From the NCBI GenBank assembly GCA_003990955.1, contig BIFV01000010.1:62001-126000 (forward strand): a stretch of DNA of 64,000 nt. Reading direction: 5' to 3'. Origin of the DNA: Sporomusaceae bacterium FL31. GTDB lineage: Bacteria > Bacillota > Negativicutes > DSM-1736 > Dendrosporobacteraceae. How positions within the stretch are numbered: position 1 is the stretch's first letter; the number at the start of each line of letters is the position of its first letter. Position numbers and translations under genes: made by a program. A model generated the notes under the pieces. The model worked only from the letters and a program-made list of their open reading frames with translations, had not been told where the DNA came from and searched no databases. Positions 49,535 through 59,111 of the stretch are shown in pieces.

Positions 49535-49743
49535 GTGTCCGGCACATTTAGTATTATATCAAATCCCGGTTAGCTTTGTCAACAAGATTGCCACCGGTAA
49601 ATATAGTCATTAATTTGAAGCAGCAACATTCTTTCTAACCCTTTAATATTATCCTAGAATGACGATTATAGCAAATTTTTATTAAATATTTTGTTTGTTA
49701 ACTATAATTTACACAACTAACGTATTGACTATTATAAAACCGG

Positions 49744-49927
49744 GGAGTATATTTTTAATGTAAACTGAATTAAATGCTTAAGGTAGGTGAGAAAAATGGA
49801 TGTAGACATACCTAGTTTACGCTGTTTCGCAAAAATCAATAAATATCGGGGAATACTCCATTTTTCTTGCTTTGATCGAAGCATTTAGCAAGATACATGG
49901 CTATATTCCTCATGCAAAGGGGAATAT
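49744..49927 (+). ncRNA. Structured CorA leader, M-box-like candidate, with RBS-masking hairpin
   Basis: Inverted repeats: GGAGTAT/ATACTCC (49744/49853), GTAAACT/AGTTTAC (49760/49814) and TAAATGCTT/AAGCATTTA (49771/49879). The last crosses the first two, so they cannot all form at once. AGGTGAG (49785) and ACGCTG (49820) with a closing GATCGAAGC recall the magnesium M-box, though the element is shorter. ATATTCC/GGAATAT (49903/49921) folds the AAGGGGA ribosome site of corA into a hairpin, giving a translational expression platform. The 5' part of the gap (49535-49743) is AT-rich with no gene. Confidence 0.5.
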
Positions 49928-49929
49928 TT

Positions 49930-50883
49930 ATGTTAAAAGTTTATAAAAGTGATTGTTACACTGGCAATCTGCGTGAATGTGCAGTTGAATCGCTCGAAAA
50001 GGGCGCTTGGTTCAATCTGATTAATCCGACTACCATGGAACTGACCACAGTCGCAACTGCAGTCAATGTGCCACTTGATATTTTAAAAGCCGCACTGGAT
50101 GAAGAAGAACGTTCCCGTACTGAGATTGAAGATACCTGTACGCTGGTTATCACCAATGTTCCGATTATGCGTGATAAGGCTAGCTATGATACATTACCAT
50201 TAGGCATCGTACTAACCAAGGATTATATTATTACGGTTTGCCTGGAAAACAACGAAGTTTTGTCTGAGTTCAATGGCTGCAACTCCAAACTGTTCAGCAC
50301 GTTTAAGAAAACTCGCTTTCTATTTCAGATATTGTACAAATCAGCTACCCTGTATTTGCGATATTTGCGGCAAATCAGCCGCTTAACTGACGATATTGAG
50401 AAAGAATTACGCCGGTCCATGCGCAATGAAGGCTTGTTTCAATTATTAGAGCTGCAGAAAGGCTTAACTTATTTTAATGTATCCTTGCGGTCTAATGGTG
50501 TCGTCATGGAAAAATTGCTGCGCCTGCGCTCTAACAATAATTTGCAAAGCATTATCAAGATGTTTGAAGAAGACGAGGATCTTCTTGAGGATGTCATCAT
50601 TGAAAATAAACAGGCCCAGGAAATGGTTGAAATGTATAGCCGGATATTGACTGGCATGGTGGATACCTTTGCCTCGATTATTTCTAACAACCTGAACTTA
50701 GTGATGAAATTTTTAGCTTCCATGACCATTATTTTAGCCATTCCGACTATGATTTCCAGCTTCTTTGGTATGAACGTCGATGTACCGTTTGGTACTGACC
50801 ACGGATTTATGTATACATCACTGATTGCATTAAGCTGTACGGCCATTAGTGCCTTCGTATTATGGAAGAAAAATATGTTTTAA
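49930..50883 (+). CDS. corA: CorA-family magnesium/metal transporter
   Basis: 317 residues from ATG 49930. Long cytosolic N-domain, then two C-terminal membrane helices with the pore motif FFGMNV (GMN, about 280). Forms a pentameric Mg(2+) (or Co/Ni) channel. An in-frame start 33 bp upstream lies before the ribosome site and was not chosen. Expression is probably tied to the leader RNA just upstream. A terminator follows the stop. Confidence 0.93.
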   Translation: MLKVYKSDCYTGNLRECAVESLEKGAWFNLINPTTMELTTVATAVNVPLDILKAALDEEERSRTEIEDTCTLVITNVPIMRDKASYDTLPLGIVLTKDYIITVCLENNEVLSEFNGCNSKLFSTFKKTRFLFQILYKSATLYLRYLRQISRLTDDIEKELRRSMRNEGLFQLLELQKGLTYFNVSLRSNGVVMEKLLRLRSNNNLQSIIKMFEEDEDLLEDVIIENKQAQEMVEMYSRILTGMVDTFASIISNNLNLVMKFLASMTIILAIPTMISSFFGMNVDVPFGTDHGFMYTSLIALSCTAISAFVLWKKNMF

Positions 50884-50888
50884 TAAAA

Positions 50889-50929
50889 GAAGAACTGGAT
50901 TTGAGACACCTCAAACTCCAGTTCTTTTT
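50889..50929. terminator. Terminator between corA and the deacetylase gene
   Basis: AAGAACTGGA-TTTGAG and CTCAAA-CTCCAGTTCTT arms, then TTTTTG. Serves corA and the convergent deacetylase gene. Confidence 0.85.
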
Positions 50930-50947
50930 GTTAACACCATATTTGTA

Positions 50948-51700
50948 TTAATAGGCGTGTTTGTTCAAAACCGAAATAATATTGCCATCATAGTTAAATA
51001 CAGGAATACGCCTAAGTTCAAAGTATTCTGCACTGCGGGAGCAAGTGCCATATGTAGTCGTAAAGGCTCCTAAATAGCCGTTTTCTTTGGCTACTTTAAT
51101 GGTATCTGCACTATAGCTTCCCTGTGGATAAGCTAAAGTTTGTACCGGCTTTCCTAAAATGCTTTCCATCGTCGAGCGGGAACTGTTTAGTTCTTCCTGA
51201 ATGTCCGCACTCGCCAGCTTTCCCAACTGGCGGTGAGTCACCGTATGGGAACCAAAGGACATTCCAGCTTGTGCCATTTCACTAATATGCTCCGGCTTAA
51301 GCCGGTCTTGTTCCCAAAGCAAACCGGTAATGACAAAAAAGGCACCCACCATACCATATCGTCTAAGCAGTGGATAAGCATATTCGTAGTTATCTAAATA
51401 CCCGTCATCAAAGGTAATCAAAAGCGGATTTTCAGGCAGTTCTCCGGTCTTGTTCAGTAAATAGTTCTGAAATTTCTCTAAAGAAATGCTATTATAGCCA
51501 TAATCCCGCAGCAGCCGCATATCGTTGTCAAAGCGTTCTGGTGTGATTGTCAGCTGGCCGGCTGTATAGCCGATCCGGTGATAAAGGACAACTGGAATTT
51601 TGCGGAATGCTGCACTTAAGGCCAGCATATTCCAGGGTTGATTGCAGCCTGCAGCCAGCAACGAGCTGGCACATAGTTTAAGAAACCGGCGTCTGTTCAT
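50948..51700 (-). CDS. Polysaccharide deacetylase lipoprotein (NodB family)
   Basis: 250 residues from ATG 51698-51700 (AGGAGGCGGTCTGATC). N-terminus MNRRRFLKLCASSLLAAGC is a signal with twin Arg and a lipobox-like LAAGC. The NodB domain shows the metal and catalytic blocks LITFDDGYLDN, FGSHTVTHRQL (HxxxH) and LAYPQGSYS, with a VLYHRIG opener. It removes acetyl groups from an extracellular glycan such as peptidoglycan. The longer upstream frame has no ribosome site. Confidence 0.88.
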   Translation of the reverse strand: MNRRRFLKLCASSLLAAGCNQPWNMLALSAAFRKIPVVLYHRIGYTAGQLTITPERFDNDMRLLRDYGYNSISLEKFQNYLLNKTGELPENPLLITFDDGYLDNYEYAYPLLRRYGMVGAFFVITGLLWEQDRLKPEHISEMAQAGMSFGSHTVTHRQLGKLASADIQEELNSSRSTMESILGKPVQTLAYPQGSYSADTIKVAKENGYLGAFTTTYGTCSRSAEYFELRRIPVFNYDGNIISVLNKHAY

Positions 51701-51961
51701 GATCAGACCGCCTCCTTCTATCAAAGGTCTATGCAATAGTTGCGGCAAATATGATGGCAAGAATTAGCAAAAATGACTCTAATAGAAATAGTAACAGAAA
51801 CTCATCGGTTTCGCCAGAACAGACCACTGAGTCATTGAATGTTTCGATATGTTTTTTATGTGAGACATGCCTGACATTTATGCTATAATAGATTACACTG
51901 ATACTAGCAAACTGCACCTTACGGTGTCGATTCATAAAATTTTAGTGAATGTAGGGATTAT

Positions 51962-52192
51962 ATGAGCGTAATGGTAGCCGCACAACTAAAAGCCGGTTTC
52001 ATCTTTGGCGATAATATGACTCAGGAATACGTTTATATGCCAGGTGGAGAAATAGGGCTGGAAAACCCCATGTGCGTACTTGAGACAATGCACAATCGTC
52101 AAGATGTCGAATTTTCCCGGGCTGTTCAACTGGTACAAAAACTAAGCTTAAAGCTGGTCAATCATCCACGCCTGGGCAGTAAATCGTGTTAA
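51962..52192 (+). CDS. Small hypothetical protein
   Basis: 76 residues, unrecognised. GFIFGDNMTQEYVYMPGGEIGLENPMCVLETMHN suggests a compact alpha/beta fold; no signal peptide. A TATAAT hexamer lies about 70 bp upstream and the ATG follows a weak GTAGGGATT. A terminator follows the stop. Coding status is probable, not certain. Confidence 0.5.
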   Translation: MSVMVAAQLKAGFIFGDNMTQEYVYMPGGEIGLENPMCVLETMHNRQDVEFSRAVQLVQKLSLKLVNHPRLGSKSC

Positions 52193-52199
52193 ATGAGTA

Positions 52200-52231
52200 A
52201 AAGAAGCTCCGCAGAACGGAGCTTCTTTTGT
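52200..52231. terminator. Bidirectional terminator
   Basis: AAGAAGCTCCG and CGGAGCTTCTTTTG arms, between the small gene and lutC. Confidence 0.88.
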
Positions 52232-52234
52232 TTT

Positions 52235-52948
52235 TTATTCGTCTAAAATACACGCATATACGTACTTGGAGCCATGGACGCCAATCGTCAAATCCATTTC
52301 AATATCAGACGTCCTGCTAGGTCCGGTAATAAAGGTTGTCGTGGTTGGCAAATTGGTTCCATAGCGGTTTTTCAGCAGTTTCATGACCGAATAAAACCCA
52401 TCAACTAATTGAGCGGTTGTGAAAATAGCAATAAGCGTAATGGGAAGAATACAGACTGTCGTAGCTCTTTCATGCGAACCAGGCAATACTAAGGTGCCTG
52501 ATTCGGCCATCGCGATATCACTCCAAACCACCCCTGCCTCCATGGCTTCAGCCTGATCTATCCAATCATTATAGTTTGAGGCTAACGGCCATTTTGATAA
52601 ACTGGCCTGAGCCTGTAAGAACACCTCATCCAAACTAAGTTTTTCAAGCTCCGGATGAGCCCAGCGTATGGCCTGCTTGATATTTCGCTCCTTAATAATC
52701 TCAGTAAGCTTGGCTGCCAGCTCGCTGCGGTCCTTTAAGCCAAAAGCATGTCCGCCTAGCGCTGTCCACTCCTGAATAAACCGATCCCGTAAAACTTGTC
52801 GTTCCTCAACAGTAGTTTCTCGCTGAGTAAACAAACCTTCCATCGGATTCTCAACCCGCTTGGCTTTGCCGCCAGGCGGGGTTTTGATATTCGTACGAAT
52901 TGTAGAAAAGAAAGCTTGACGATCACCAGTTAACGTTCCTTGTGCCAT
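52235..52948 (-). CDS. lutC: L-lactate utilisation protein LutC
   Basis: 237 residues of the LUD domain family: VLRDRFIQEWTALGG.., the GVVWSDIAMAESGTLVLP block and the C-terminal TGPSRTSDIEMDLTIGVHG motif. In Bacillus LutABC oxidises L-lactate to pyruvate with LutB and LutA. Last gene of the lut operon, 3 bp after lutB. AGGGAGGAGGAATAGTCA ribosome site. It would give the cell a lactate oxidation route, and LarA elsewhere in the window could convert D-lactate. Confidence 0.95.
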   Translation of the reverse strand: MAQGTLTGDRQAFFSTIRTNIKTPPGGKAKRVENPMEGLFTQRETTVEERQVLRDRFIQEWTALGGHAFGLKDRSELAAKLTEIIKERNIKQAIRWAHPELEKLSLDEVFLQAQASLSKWPLASNYNDWIDQAEAMEAGVVWSDIAMAESGTLVLPGSHERATTVCILPITLIAIFTTAQLVDGFYSVMKLLKNRYGTNLPTTTTFITGPSRTSDIEMDLTIGVHGSKYVYACILDE

Positions 52949-52951
52949 TGA

Positions 52952-54382
52952 CTATTCCTCCTCCCTGCCCTTACTCAGTTCTGGCCATATTTCATGGAAA
53001 AATTTATCAGGCAGTGACGGCATATCACGATACTTCAGCCATTCTGATATTGGCGGCGGCCCAAAGGCAATTTTCCCTGCTTTGACCAGTGGGAATTGAA
53101 AGCGCCGTGCCATTCGGATCGAGAAGCGATAGCGGCTCATGGTTGCCCATGCCGCACTCCAGCCTTGGAAAGCGATATCTTCCACCAACTCGCCTTTTTT
53201 CTCAAGCTCAACTTTATCATTCCGCAATGCATACAGCATGTCATGTAATGGGATTTTTACCGGACAGGCGACGTGGCACGCACCGCATAATGTACTCGCA
53301 TAGGCCAGTTCTCCGTATTTGTCCATCCCCTGATATAACGGCGATAATACGGCACCAATAGGTCCTGGATATACCCAGCCATAAGCATGTCCGCCAATAT
53401 TTCGATATACCGGACAGGCGTTTAAGCAAGAACCACAACGAATACAATTAAGTACCTTTTCGTATTTCGAGCCCAATAATTTTGAACGGCCATTATCGAC
53501 AATAACCAGGTGGAATTCCTGAGGCCCGTCTAACTCCTGCTCGGTCCGGACACCGGTTGACAGCGTGTTATAAACCGTTAATTTCTGACCAGTAGCACTG
53601 CGGGCTAATAACGAAAGCATGACTGCGAGTTCTTCAACACTTGGCAGTATTCGTTCCATGCCCATAATCGTAACCAGGGTAGGAGCTAACGCGGAAACAA
53701 TTCTGGCATTGCCTTCATTGGTGCAGATGGTAACAGCACCCGAATCAGCAATCGCAAAATTACACCCAGTAATGCCAATATCAATATTCAAAAATTGCTT
53801 ACGTAGATAGCCACGGGCAAATGCACAAAGATCAGCGGTCTCGGCTGGAATTTTTTCTGGCCCATTATTCACCGAATTGAAAAGATCAGCGACTTGGAAA
53901 CGATTTTTATGCATGGCTGGCACAATAATATGAGAGGGGGTTTCGTCAGCAAGTTGAATGATCCACTCACCCAAGTCTGATTCGATGACTTTGCAGCCAA
54001 GTTTCTCTAAGGCAGGATTTAAATGAATCTCTTCGGAAACCATTGATTTTGACTTAACAATGGACTTAGCATTTTTCTTTTTAGCCAGATTCTCAATATA
54101 TTGAACAGCTTCTTCACCTGTTTTGGCTAAGCACACATGACCGCCTTTTTTTAGTACATTATCAACAAGCTGCTCCAGATATTGGTCCAAGTGCTGGATG
54201 ACATGCAAACGAATGGCTTCTGCCCGGTCACGAAAAGCCATCCACCGTTCTGGGCCGACTCCCTCAATAGCCTCAGCCCGTTTGCCTCTTAAACGCCCTG
54301 TACCCAATTTTACGGCTTTGATCATAACTTTGTCATTAATGGCTTTATGATACCGCTTGCGAAAACTAGGCTCAATATGCAT
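52952..54382 (-). CDS. lutB: Iron-sulfur L-lactate oxidation protein LutB
   Basis: 476 residues. An LUD-type N-terminal domain (ESDLGEWIIQLADETPSH, GITGCNFAIADSGAVTICTNEGNAR) is followed by two C-terminal [4Fe-4S] motifs, CIRCGSCLNACPVYRNIGG (about 314-332) and CGACHVACPVKIPL. It passes electrons in lactate oxidation. Middle gene of lutABC, 6 bp after lutA. GGAGTGTGAGGAAAT ribosome site. Confidence 0.95.
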   Translation of the reverse strand: MHIEPSFRKRYHKAINDKVMIKAVKLGTGRLRGKRAEAIEGVGPERWMAFRDRAEAIRLHVIQHLDQYLEQLVDNVLKKGGHVCLAKTGEEAVQYIENLAKKKNAKSIVKSKSMVSEEIHLNPALEKLGCKVIESDLGEWIIQLADETPSHIIVPAMHKNRFQVADLFNSVNNGPEKIPAETADLCAFARGYLRKQFLNIDIGITGCNFAIADSGAVTICTNEGNARIVSALAPTLVTIMGMERILPSVEELAVMLSLLARSATGQKLTVYNTLSTGVRTEQELDGPQEFHLVIVDNGRSKLLGSKYEKVLNCIRCGSCLNACPVYRNIGGHAYGWVYPGPIGAVLSPLYQGMDKYGELAYASTLCGACHVACPVKIPLHDMLYALRNDKVELEKKGELVEDIAFQGWSAAWATMSRYRFSIRMARRFQFPLVKAGKIAFGPPPISEWLKYRDMPSLPDKFFHEIWPELSKGREEE

Positions 54383-54388
54383 ATTTCC

Positions 54389-55111
54389 TCACACTCCTTG
54401 ATCCAGCACTTGCGCTAGATGCATGACTTTAACCGGAGCACCACGACGCGTTAACCGTCCATTGATATTCATTAAGCAAGTCAAATCACAACCAGCCAAA
54501 ACCTCAGCGCCAGTCTCAATAACATGATCAACCTTTTCATCCACAATAGCGCCCGATATATCAGCAAGCTTCATGGAAAAAGTTCCGCCAAAGCCACAGC
54601 AGTCATAAGAGTACGGAAGCTCAATAAAATCAATACCCTTTACTTGCCGCAAGAGTGCTTTAGGCTGTTCTTCAACCCCTAACAAACGTGACATATGGCA
54701 GCTCGAGTGATAGGTTACCTTTTTACGAAAGGTAGCACCTACATCGGTAATGCCCAATACGTCCACAATGAATTGGGAAAACTCATAGGTTTTATGGACA
54801 AATTCTTCAGCCCGTTTTTCCCATACCGGATCACCTGCGAAAAGTGTCGGATAACCATGGTGGACCATCGAGGCACACGAGCCTGATGGCATAATAATCC
54901 GTTCACTTTTTTCAAACACTTCGATCATTTTTTTTGCTACATGTGCCGTTTCCCGATGATAACCGCACGAATAAGCAGGCTGACCGCAACAGGTTTGCCC
55001 CTCAGGAAAATCGAGATCTACACCAAGCCGCCGTAGGACGCGAACGACACTCTCGCCGACTTCCGCATACATCATATCGGCAATACAGGTTACAAATAAT
55101 GATGCTTTCAA
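54389..55111 (-). CDS. lutA: L-lactate oxidation protein LutA (CCG domain)
   Basis: 240 residues from TTG 55109-55111, which follows GGGGGGGTCAAT; this length equals Bacillus LutA. Upstream in-frame ATG codons lack ribosome sites. Two CCG-type heterodisulfide-reductase motifs are seen: FPEGQTCCGQPAYSCGY (about 42-58) and YSYDCCGFGGTFSMK (about 185-200), each able to hold a special [4Fe-4S] cluster. First gene of the operon. Confidence 0.93.
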   Translation of the reverse strand: MKASLFVTCIADMMYAEVGESVVRVLRRLGVDLDFPEGQTCCGQPAYSCGYHRETAHVAKKMIEVFEKSERIIMPSGSCASMVHHGYPTLFAGDPVWEKRAEEFVHKTYEFSQFIVDVLGITDVGATFRKKVTYHSSCHMSRLLGVEEQPKALLRQVKGIDFIELPYSYDCCGFGGTFSMKLADISGAIVDEKVDHVIETGAEVLAGCDLTCLMNINGRLTRRGAPVKVMHLAQVLDQGV

Positions 55112-55223
55112 ATTGACCCCCCCATATTCCATCACTTGATAGCTAAAATAGCAAATTCTTATTGTTATGTTGGGCATTAACATCAAATTTATTCATCGGC
55201 TTAAAAATATACTCAGCAATTCT

Positions 55224-55241
55224 GTAATTTCCCAAAATTAC
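55224..55241. promoter_or_regulatory. Inverted repeat upstream of lutABC
   Basis: GTAATTT, 4 bp and AAATTAC form perfect 7-bp arms, about 113 bp upstream of the lutA start and just 5' of a TATATT box on the minus strand. Candidate operator; the regulator (a GntR-type LutR is usual) is not in the window. Confidence 0.5.
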
Positions 55242-55287
55242 GTATCCCCGCAAAATAATTTCACAGATGGCTGCTGTTGAATAGACA

Positions 55288-55331
55288 AAAAGACTGCTCA
55301 TCCCTATGACAAGGGCATGAACAGTCTTGAA
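55288..55331 (-). terminator. Terminator of the addAB operon
   Basis: AAGACTG/CAGTCTT outer arms with inner TCAT and CCT stems, followed by T5 on the minus strand, 82 bp after the addA stop. Confidence 0.75.
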
Positions 55332-55412
55332 CGAGAACTACTATAGCCAATAATTAGGGTAGCTGCGCTTGGAAATAACGTTATAAAAATCCCGCGGCTG
55401 CTGTGATGAAAA

Positions 55413-58400
55413 CTACATACGGATGACTTCACCTGTGCTGAATATATACAAATATTTTTCTTTAACAGGCTGCTTAAAGATCGTCTGTACGGCTTCTGCA
55501 TACAACTCCAATTGCACAGCGTATTTTGCGGCCAGCTCAGCGGCACTCTGCCCTTTATCGGTTTTATAATCAACCAGCACCAACCCGTCCGGCTCCTCAA
55601 ACAGCGTATCAATAACGCCTTGCACAAAAATCTTTTCATTCATACCCGCAAGCTCAGGATAGAAGCGTTCAGCCGGCAGCATGAGACTAAAAGGCAGCTC
55701 ACGCCTAACCTTTGACGAATGGCAGATACGTTGGCCAAGTTCTGCCGTATAAAACTGAACCACTCCGGCAATATCGACCGCGGCAGCTTGCTCGGTCAGT
55801 AATATTTCCCGGTCAACCAATGACTGAACCTGCGCCTGTAATCCAGCTTCAGTCAAATCACCCGTTGTATCAACATGCTGCATAACGGTATGCATAATGG
55901 TACCGTATTCGGCAGCTGTCAGCTTTCCGGCCGCTTGAATAAACCGTGGTCTGGTAATAATCGGCGGCCGTTCAAACATTTTTTCACCATGATCAGAATC
56001 CACTAATTCAAACCGGCGCTTGATTTCACTAACCGACAATTTCGCTGGTTTGCCAACAACCTCAGTTTGCGGATATTTCCAATCTAACAGCCGCTCAACC
56101 CAATCAGTCCCTGCACCGGCTGTGATAGGCGCAAGCTGCTCAAGCTCTGACAAAAACGGCACTTCGCCCTCGGCCTGCTGTCCAGCATTCGATAATTCGT
56201 CTCGCGAATAAATTCTTACCAGCCATTCAGAATCATTCTGGGCTAACGAACTGCAAGGCTGATCACAGCCGTCAATAGAATCGCGTAATACTTGACCGTC
56301 AGCATGCCGGGCAATGGCTGGGCACAGCCAATCCAGATAGCTTTTTGCACCAGCAATCAACGAATCAGGCAATGTTTGCTGCGAATGCCCGCTGCTTTGG
56401 CACCAGTTTGCTATCTTTTGGTCTATTTTGCTGGCAGAGCCTACTAGAATGAGTTTTTCCCTTGCTCTGGTCAATGCGACATAGAGAATCCGCAATTCTT
56501 CGGCCCGTGTTTCCATATTTAACTTATAGGCAATCCCATAACGGGCCAGCGTAGGATAACGAAATCGCAAGGCCGGATTCGTAACATACGGACCCACTCC
56601 AAGTTTCTTGTGGGTCAGCACCAGGGCTTTACTATCAGCAAGATTAATATTTTTGCCCAAATCAGCAACAAACACAACCGGAAATTCTAGTCCTTTGCTT
56701 TTATGAATACTCATGATTCGAACCACATCTTCGCTTTCACCCAACGCACGGGCAACTGCTAAATCAGTTCCTTTGCTTTGCATGCGTTCAATAAAACGCA
56801 AAAACCGAAAGAGTCCACGAAAGTTTGTTGCCTCATATTGACGCGACCGGTCATACAAGGCTCGCAAATTGGCCTGCCGCAGCGTACCACCCGGCATACC
56901 GCCAACATAATCATAATAGCCGGTATCGCGATAGAGCTGCCAGATCAACTCCGGCACTCCTTTACGTCGTGAAAAACTCCGCCATTTGGTTAATTGCGAA
57001 ACAAATTGAGCCACTTTCGTCTGCAGTTCAGCCTCTTCGGTCATGTAATCGGCACAGGCTACCAGTGCGCTCCATAAATCGCCGCCACGCTGAATGAGTC
57101 TGATTTTCGCTAACTCGACAGCCGATAATCCTACCAAAGGGGACCGCAGTACTCCGGCCAAATGAATATCCTGTCTGGGATTATCAATGATACTCAGTAA
57201 GGACAGCATGATCTGGACTTCAATTTCCCGGAAATAACCGGAATCAATTTCCGCATACACCGGGATATTAACCTGACGCAATACCTCCAGCAAAACATTG
57301 GCTTTATTCTTGACTGAACGCAATAAAATCACAATATCACGCCAAGCCAACTGCCGGTATTGTTTGGTTTCTTTATCGAAAACCACATAACCGCTGCTCA
57401 TTAATTCATTAATTCGTGCGGCAATCAGCCGTGCCTCCAGTTCAAAACCACTGCATTCAAGGATACTTGTTTCGCCTTCACTCTCACAATCGTCACTTGC
57501 ACCGTCAGATTGCTCTTGGCCTTTGCCCACACTATCACGGTCTACAATACACAGCTCAATCGGACCGGCAACTGTTTTTTTGTCAGTAGCCGGATAATCC
57601 GGACCGGGATTGAGCCGTTCAGCTTCTCCGTACTCCAGTTCGGCCACCCTTGGCGCCATAAGCTGGCTAAATAAAAAATTAATCCCCTGCAGGACTCCAG
57701 CCCGGCTGCGAAAGTTACGGGCCAAATCAACGCGGGCATAACCTTGCCCCCGCAGCGGATACTGCCGATATTTTTCCAGAAACAATTCCGGCTCAGCTAA
57801 CCGAAAGCGGTAAATACTTTGCTTGATATCTCCCACTAGAAATAAATTAGGCTGATCTGGTTTAGCCACCAACGCAAGAATGGTTTCTTGCACACCATTG
57901 GTATCCTGATATTCATCCACCATAATCTCGGCATACTTACGCTGCAACGCTGCCGCTACCGGAGATGGCTTTATTTCACCAGGAGCAGCCGATTCATCGA
58001 GTAAAATCTTTAGACAAAAATGTTCCAAATCATTAAAGTCTAGCAGGCTTTTCGTTAACTTGGCTTTGGTAAAAGCGGCTGCAAACGCATGAACCAGACT
58101 GCCCAGTTCACTTACTACCGGCGCTGTTAAGCGCATATCTGCCAGCAATTCGGCTGCCGGTCGATTAAAGAACACCTGTTGAAAATCACTGACCTTGTCC
58201 TTGACTGTTTGCCGACCTTTTTGAAAGTATTTTTTAGCCGCTTCATCAAGCCCCTTCACCGGCGGCAGCTTAGCAAATGTACAAGCTTCTAAGGCTTGAC
58301 AAAGTTTTTCCCACGAGCAGGATGCTGCTTCAATTAAACTGTCAATCAGCCCTCTATCAGCCTGAAACACATCAATATAGGCATCCGGGTTTCCCGGCAA

Positions 58401-59111
58401 GGCCGCTTCCCGGCTCAATTTAGTCAGCAATAATCTGGCCTGATCCAGCTCCAGAATAATTTTGTCGCGAATGAGGCCCGACCAGGGAGTGTCATCAATG
58501 CTCATCCTTTCAGGCACTTGAAAGGATTGCTGCAACCCAGCCAGCCAGTGCTCAGGCCAAGGATGACTGCGCGAAAAGCTGTAAAGATTCAGCACTAAAT
58601 CATAAAGCACCTGATCATTATGATCATCACCATAATGTTCCACAAAACTCAGAAAGTCTGCATCACCACTGTTATACTTTTCCTCAAACAGATTTTCCAG
58701 CACTTCATGTTTGATTAAATTGACCTCTGCTTCGCCAGCTACCCGGAAATTAGGATCTAAATCCAGTAAATGAAAGTTTTGACGAACAATATTTTGACAA
58801 AACGCATGAATGGTGGAAATGGAAGCTGAATTCAGCAGCACCAATTGGCGTTCCAAATGCCGGGTATTGGGCTTGGTTTTCAAAGCCTGTGCCAATGCAT
58901 TGGCAATCCGTTCACGCATTTCAGCAGCTGCCGCATTCGTAAATGTCGCAACCAGCAGTTTGTCTACATCCAGCGGGTTTTTCTCATCCAGCACCCGCCG
59001 GATAATCCGCTCAACCAATACCGAAGTCTTCCCTGAGCCGGCAGCTGCTGCGACCAGCAAATTCTTATCGCGCAGTTCTATCGCCTGCAATTGTTCATTT
59101 GACCAACTCAC
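55413..59111 (-). CDS. addA: ATP-dependent helicase/nuclease AddA
   Basis: 1232 residues. UvrD-like helicase: Walker A AAAAGSGKTSVLVER (about 16-30), motif II DEYQDTN, motif VI YVALTRAREKLI. C-terminal RecB-type nuclease with LVDYKTDKG (about 1175). Works with AddB to resect double-strand DNA ends at Chi. GTG start 59109-59111 overlaps the addB stop by 4 nt, so translation is coupled. AAAGGAGGCGACC precedes it. Confidence 0.95.
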   Translation of the reverse strand: MSWSNEQLQAIELRDKNLLVAAAAGSGKTSVLVERIIRRVLDEKNPLDVDKLLVATFTNAAAAEMRERIANALAQALKTKPNTRHLERQLVLLNSASISTIHAFCQNIVRQNFHLLDLDPNFRVAGEAEVNLIKHEVLENLFEEKYNSGDADFLSFVEHYGDDHNDQVLYDLVLNLYSFSRSHPWPEHWLAGLQQSFQVPERMSIDDTPWSGLIRDKIILELDQARLLLTKLSREAALPGNPDAYIDVFQADRGLIDSLIEAASCSWEKLCQALEACTFAKLPPVKGLDEAAKKYFQKGRQTVKDKVSDFQQVFFNRPAAELLADMRLTAPVVSELGSLVHAFAAAFTKAKLTKSLLDFNDLEHFCLKILLDESAAPGEIKPSPVAAALQRKYAEIMVDEYQDTNGVQETILALVAKPDQPNLFLVGDIKQSIYRFRLAEPELFLEKYRQYPLRGQGYARVDLARNFRSRAGVLQGINFLFSQLMAPRVAELEYGEAERLNPGPDYPATDKKTVAGPIELCIVDRDSVGKGQEQSDGASDDCESEGETSILECSGFELEARLIAARINELMSSGYVVFDKETKQYRQLAWRDIVILLRSVKNKANVLLEVLRQVNIPVYAEIDSGYFREIEVQIMLSLLSIIDNPRQDIHLAGVLRSPLVGLSAVELAKIRLIQRGGDLWSALVACADYMTEEAELQTKVAQFVSQLTKWRSFSRRKGVPELIWQLYRDTGYYDYVGGMPGGTLRQANLRALYDRSRQYEATNFRGLFRFLRFIERMQSKGTDLAVARALGESEDVVRIMSIHKSKGLEFPVVFVADLGKNINLADSKALVLTHKKLGVGPYVTNPALRFRYPTLARYGIAYKLNMETRAEELRILYVALTRAREKLILVGSASKIDQKIANWCQSSGHSQQTLPDSLIAGAKSYLDWLCPAIARHADGQVLRDSIDGCDQPCSSLAQNDSEWLVRIYSRDELSNAGQQAEGEVPFLSELEQLAPITAGAGTDWVERLLDWKYPQTEVVGKPAKLSVSEIKRRFELVDSDHGEKMFERPPIITRPRFIQAAGKLTAAEYGTIMHTVMQHVDTTGDLTEAGLQAQVQSLVDREILLTEQAAAVDIAGVVQFYTAELGQRICHSSKVRRELPFSLMLPAERFYPELAGMNEKIFVQGVIDTLFEEPDGLVLVDYKTDKGQSAAELAAKYAVQLELYAEAVQTIFKQPVKEKYLYIFSTGEVIRM

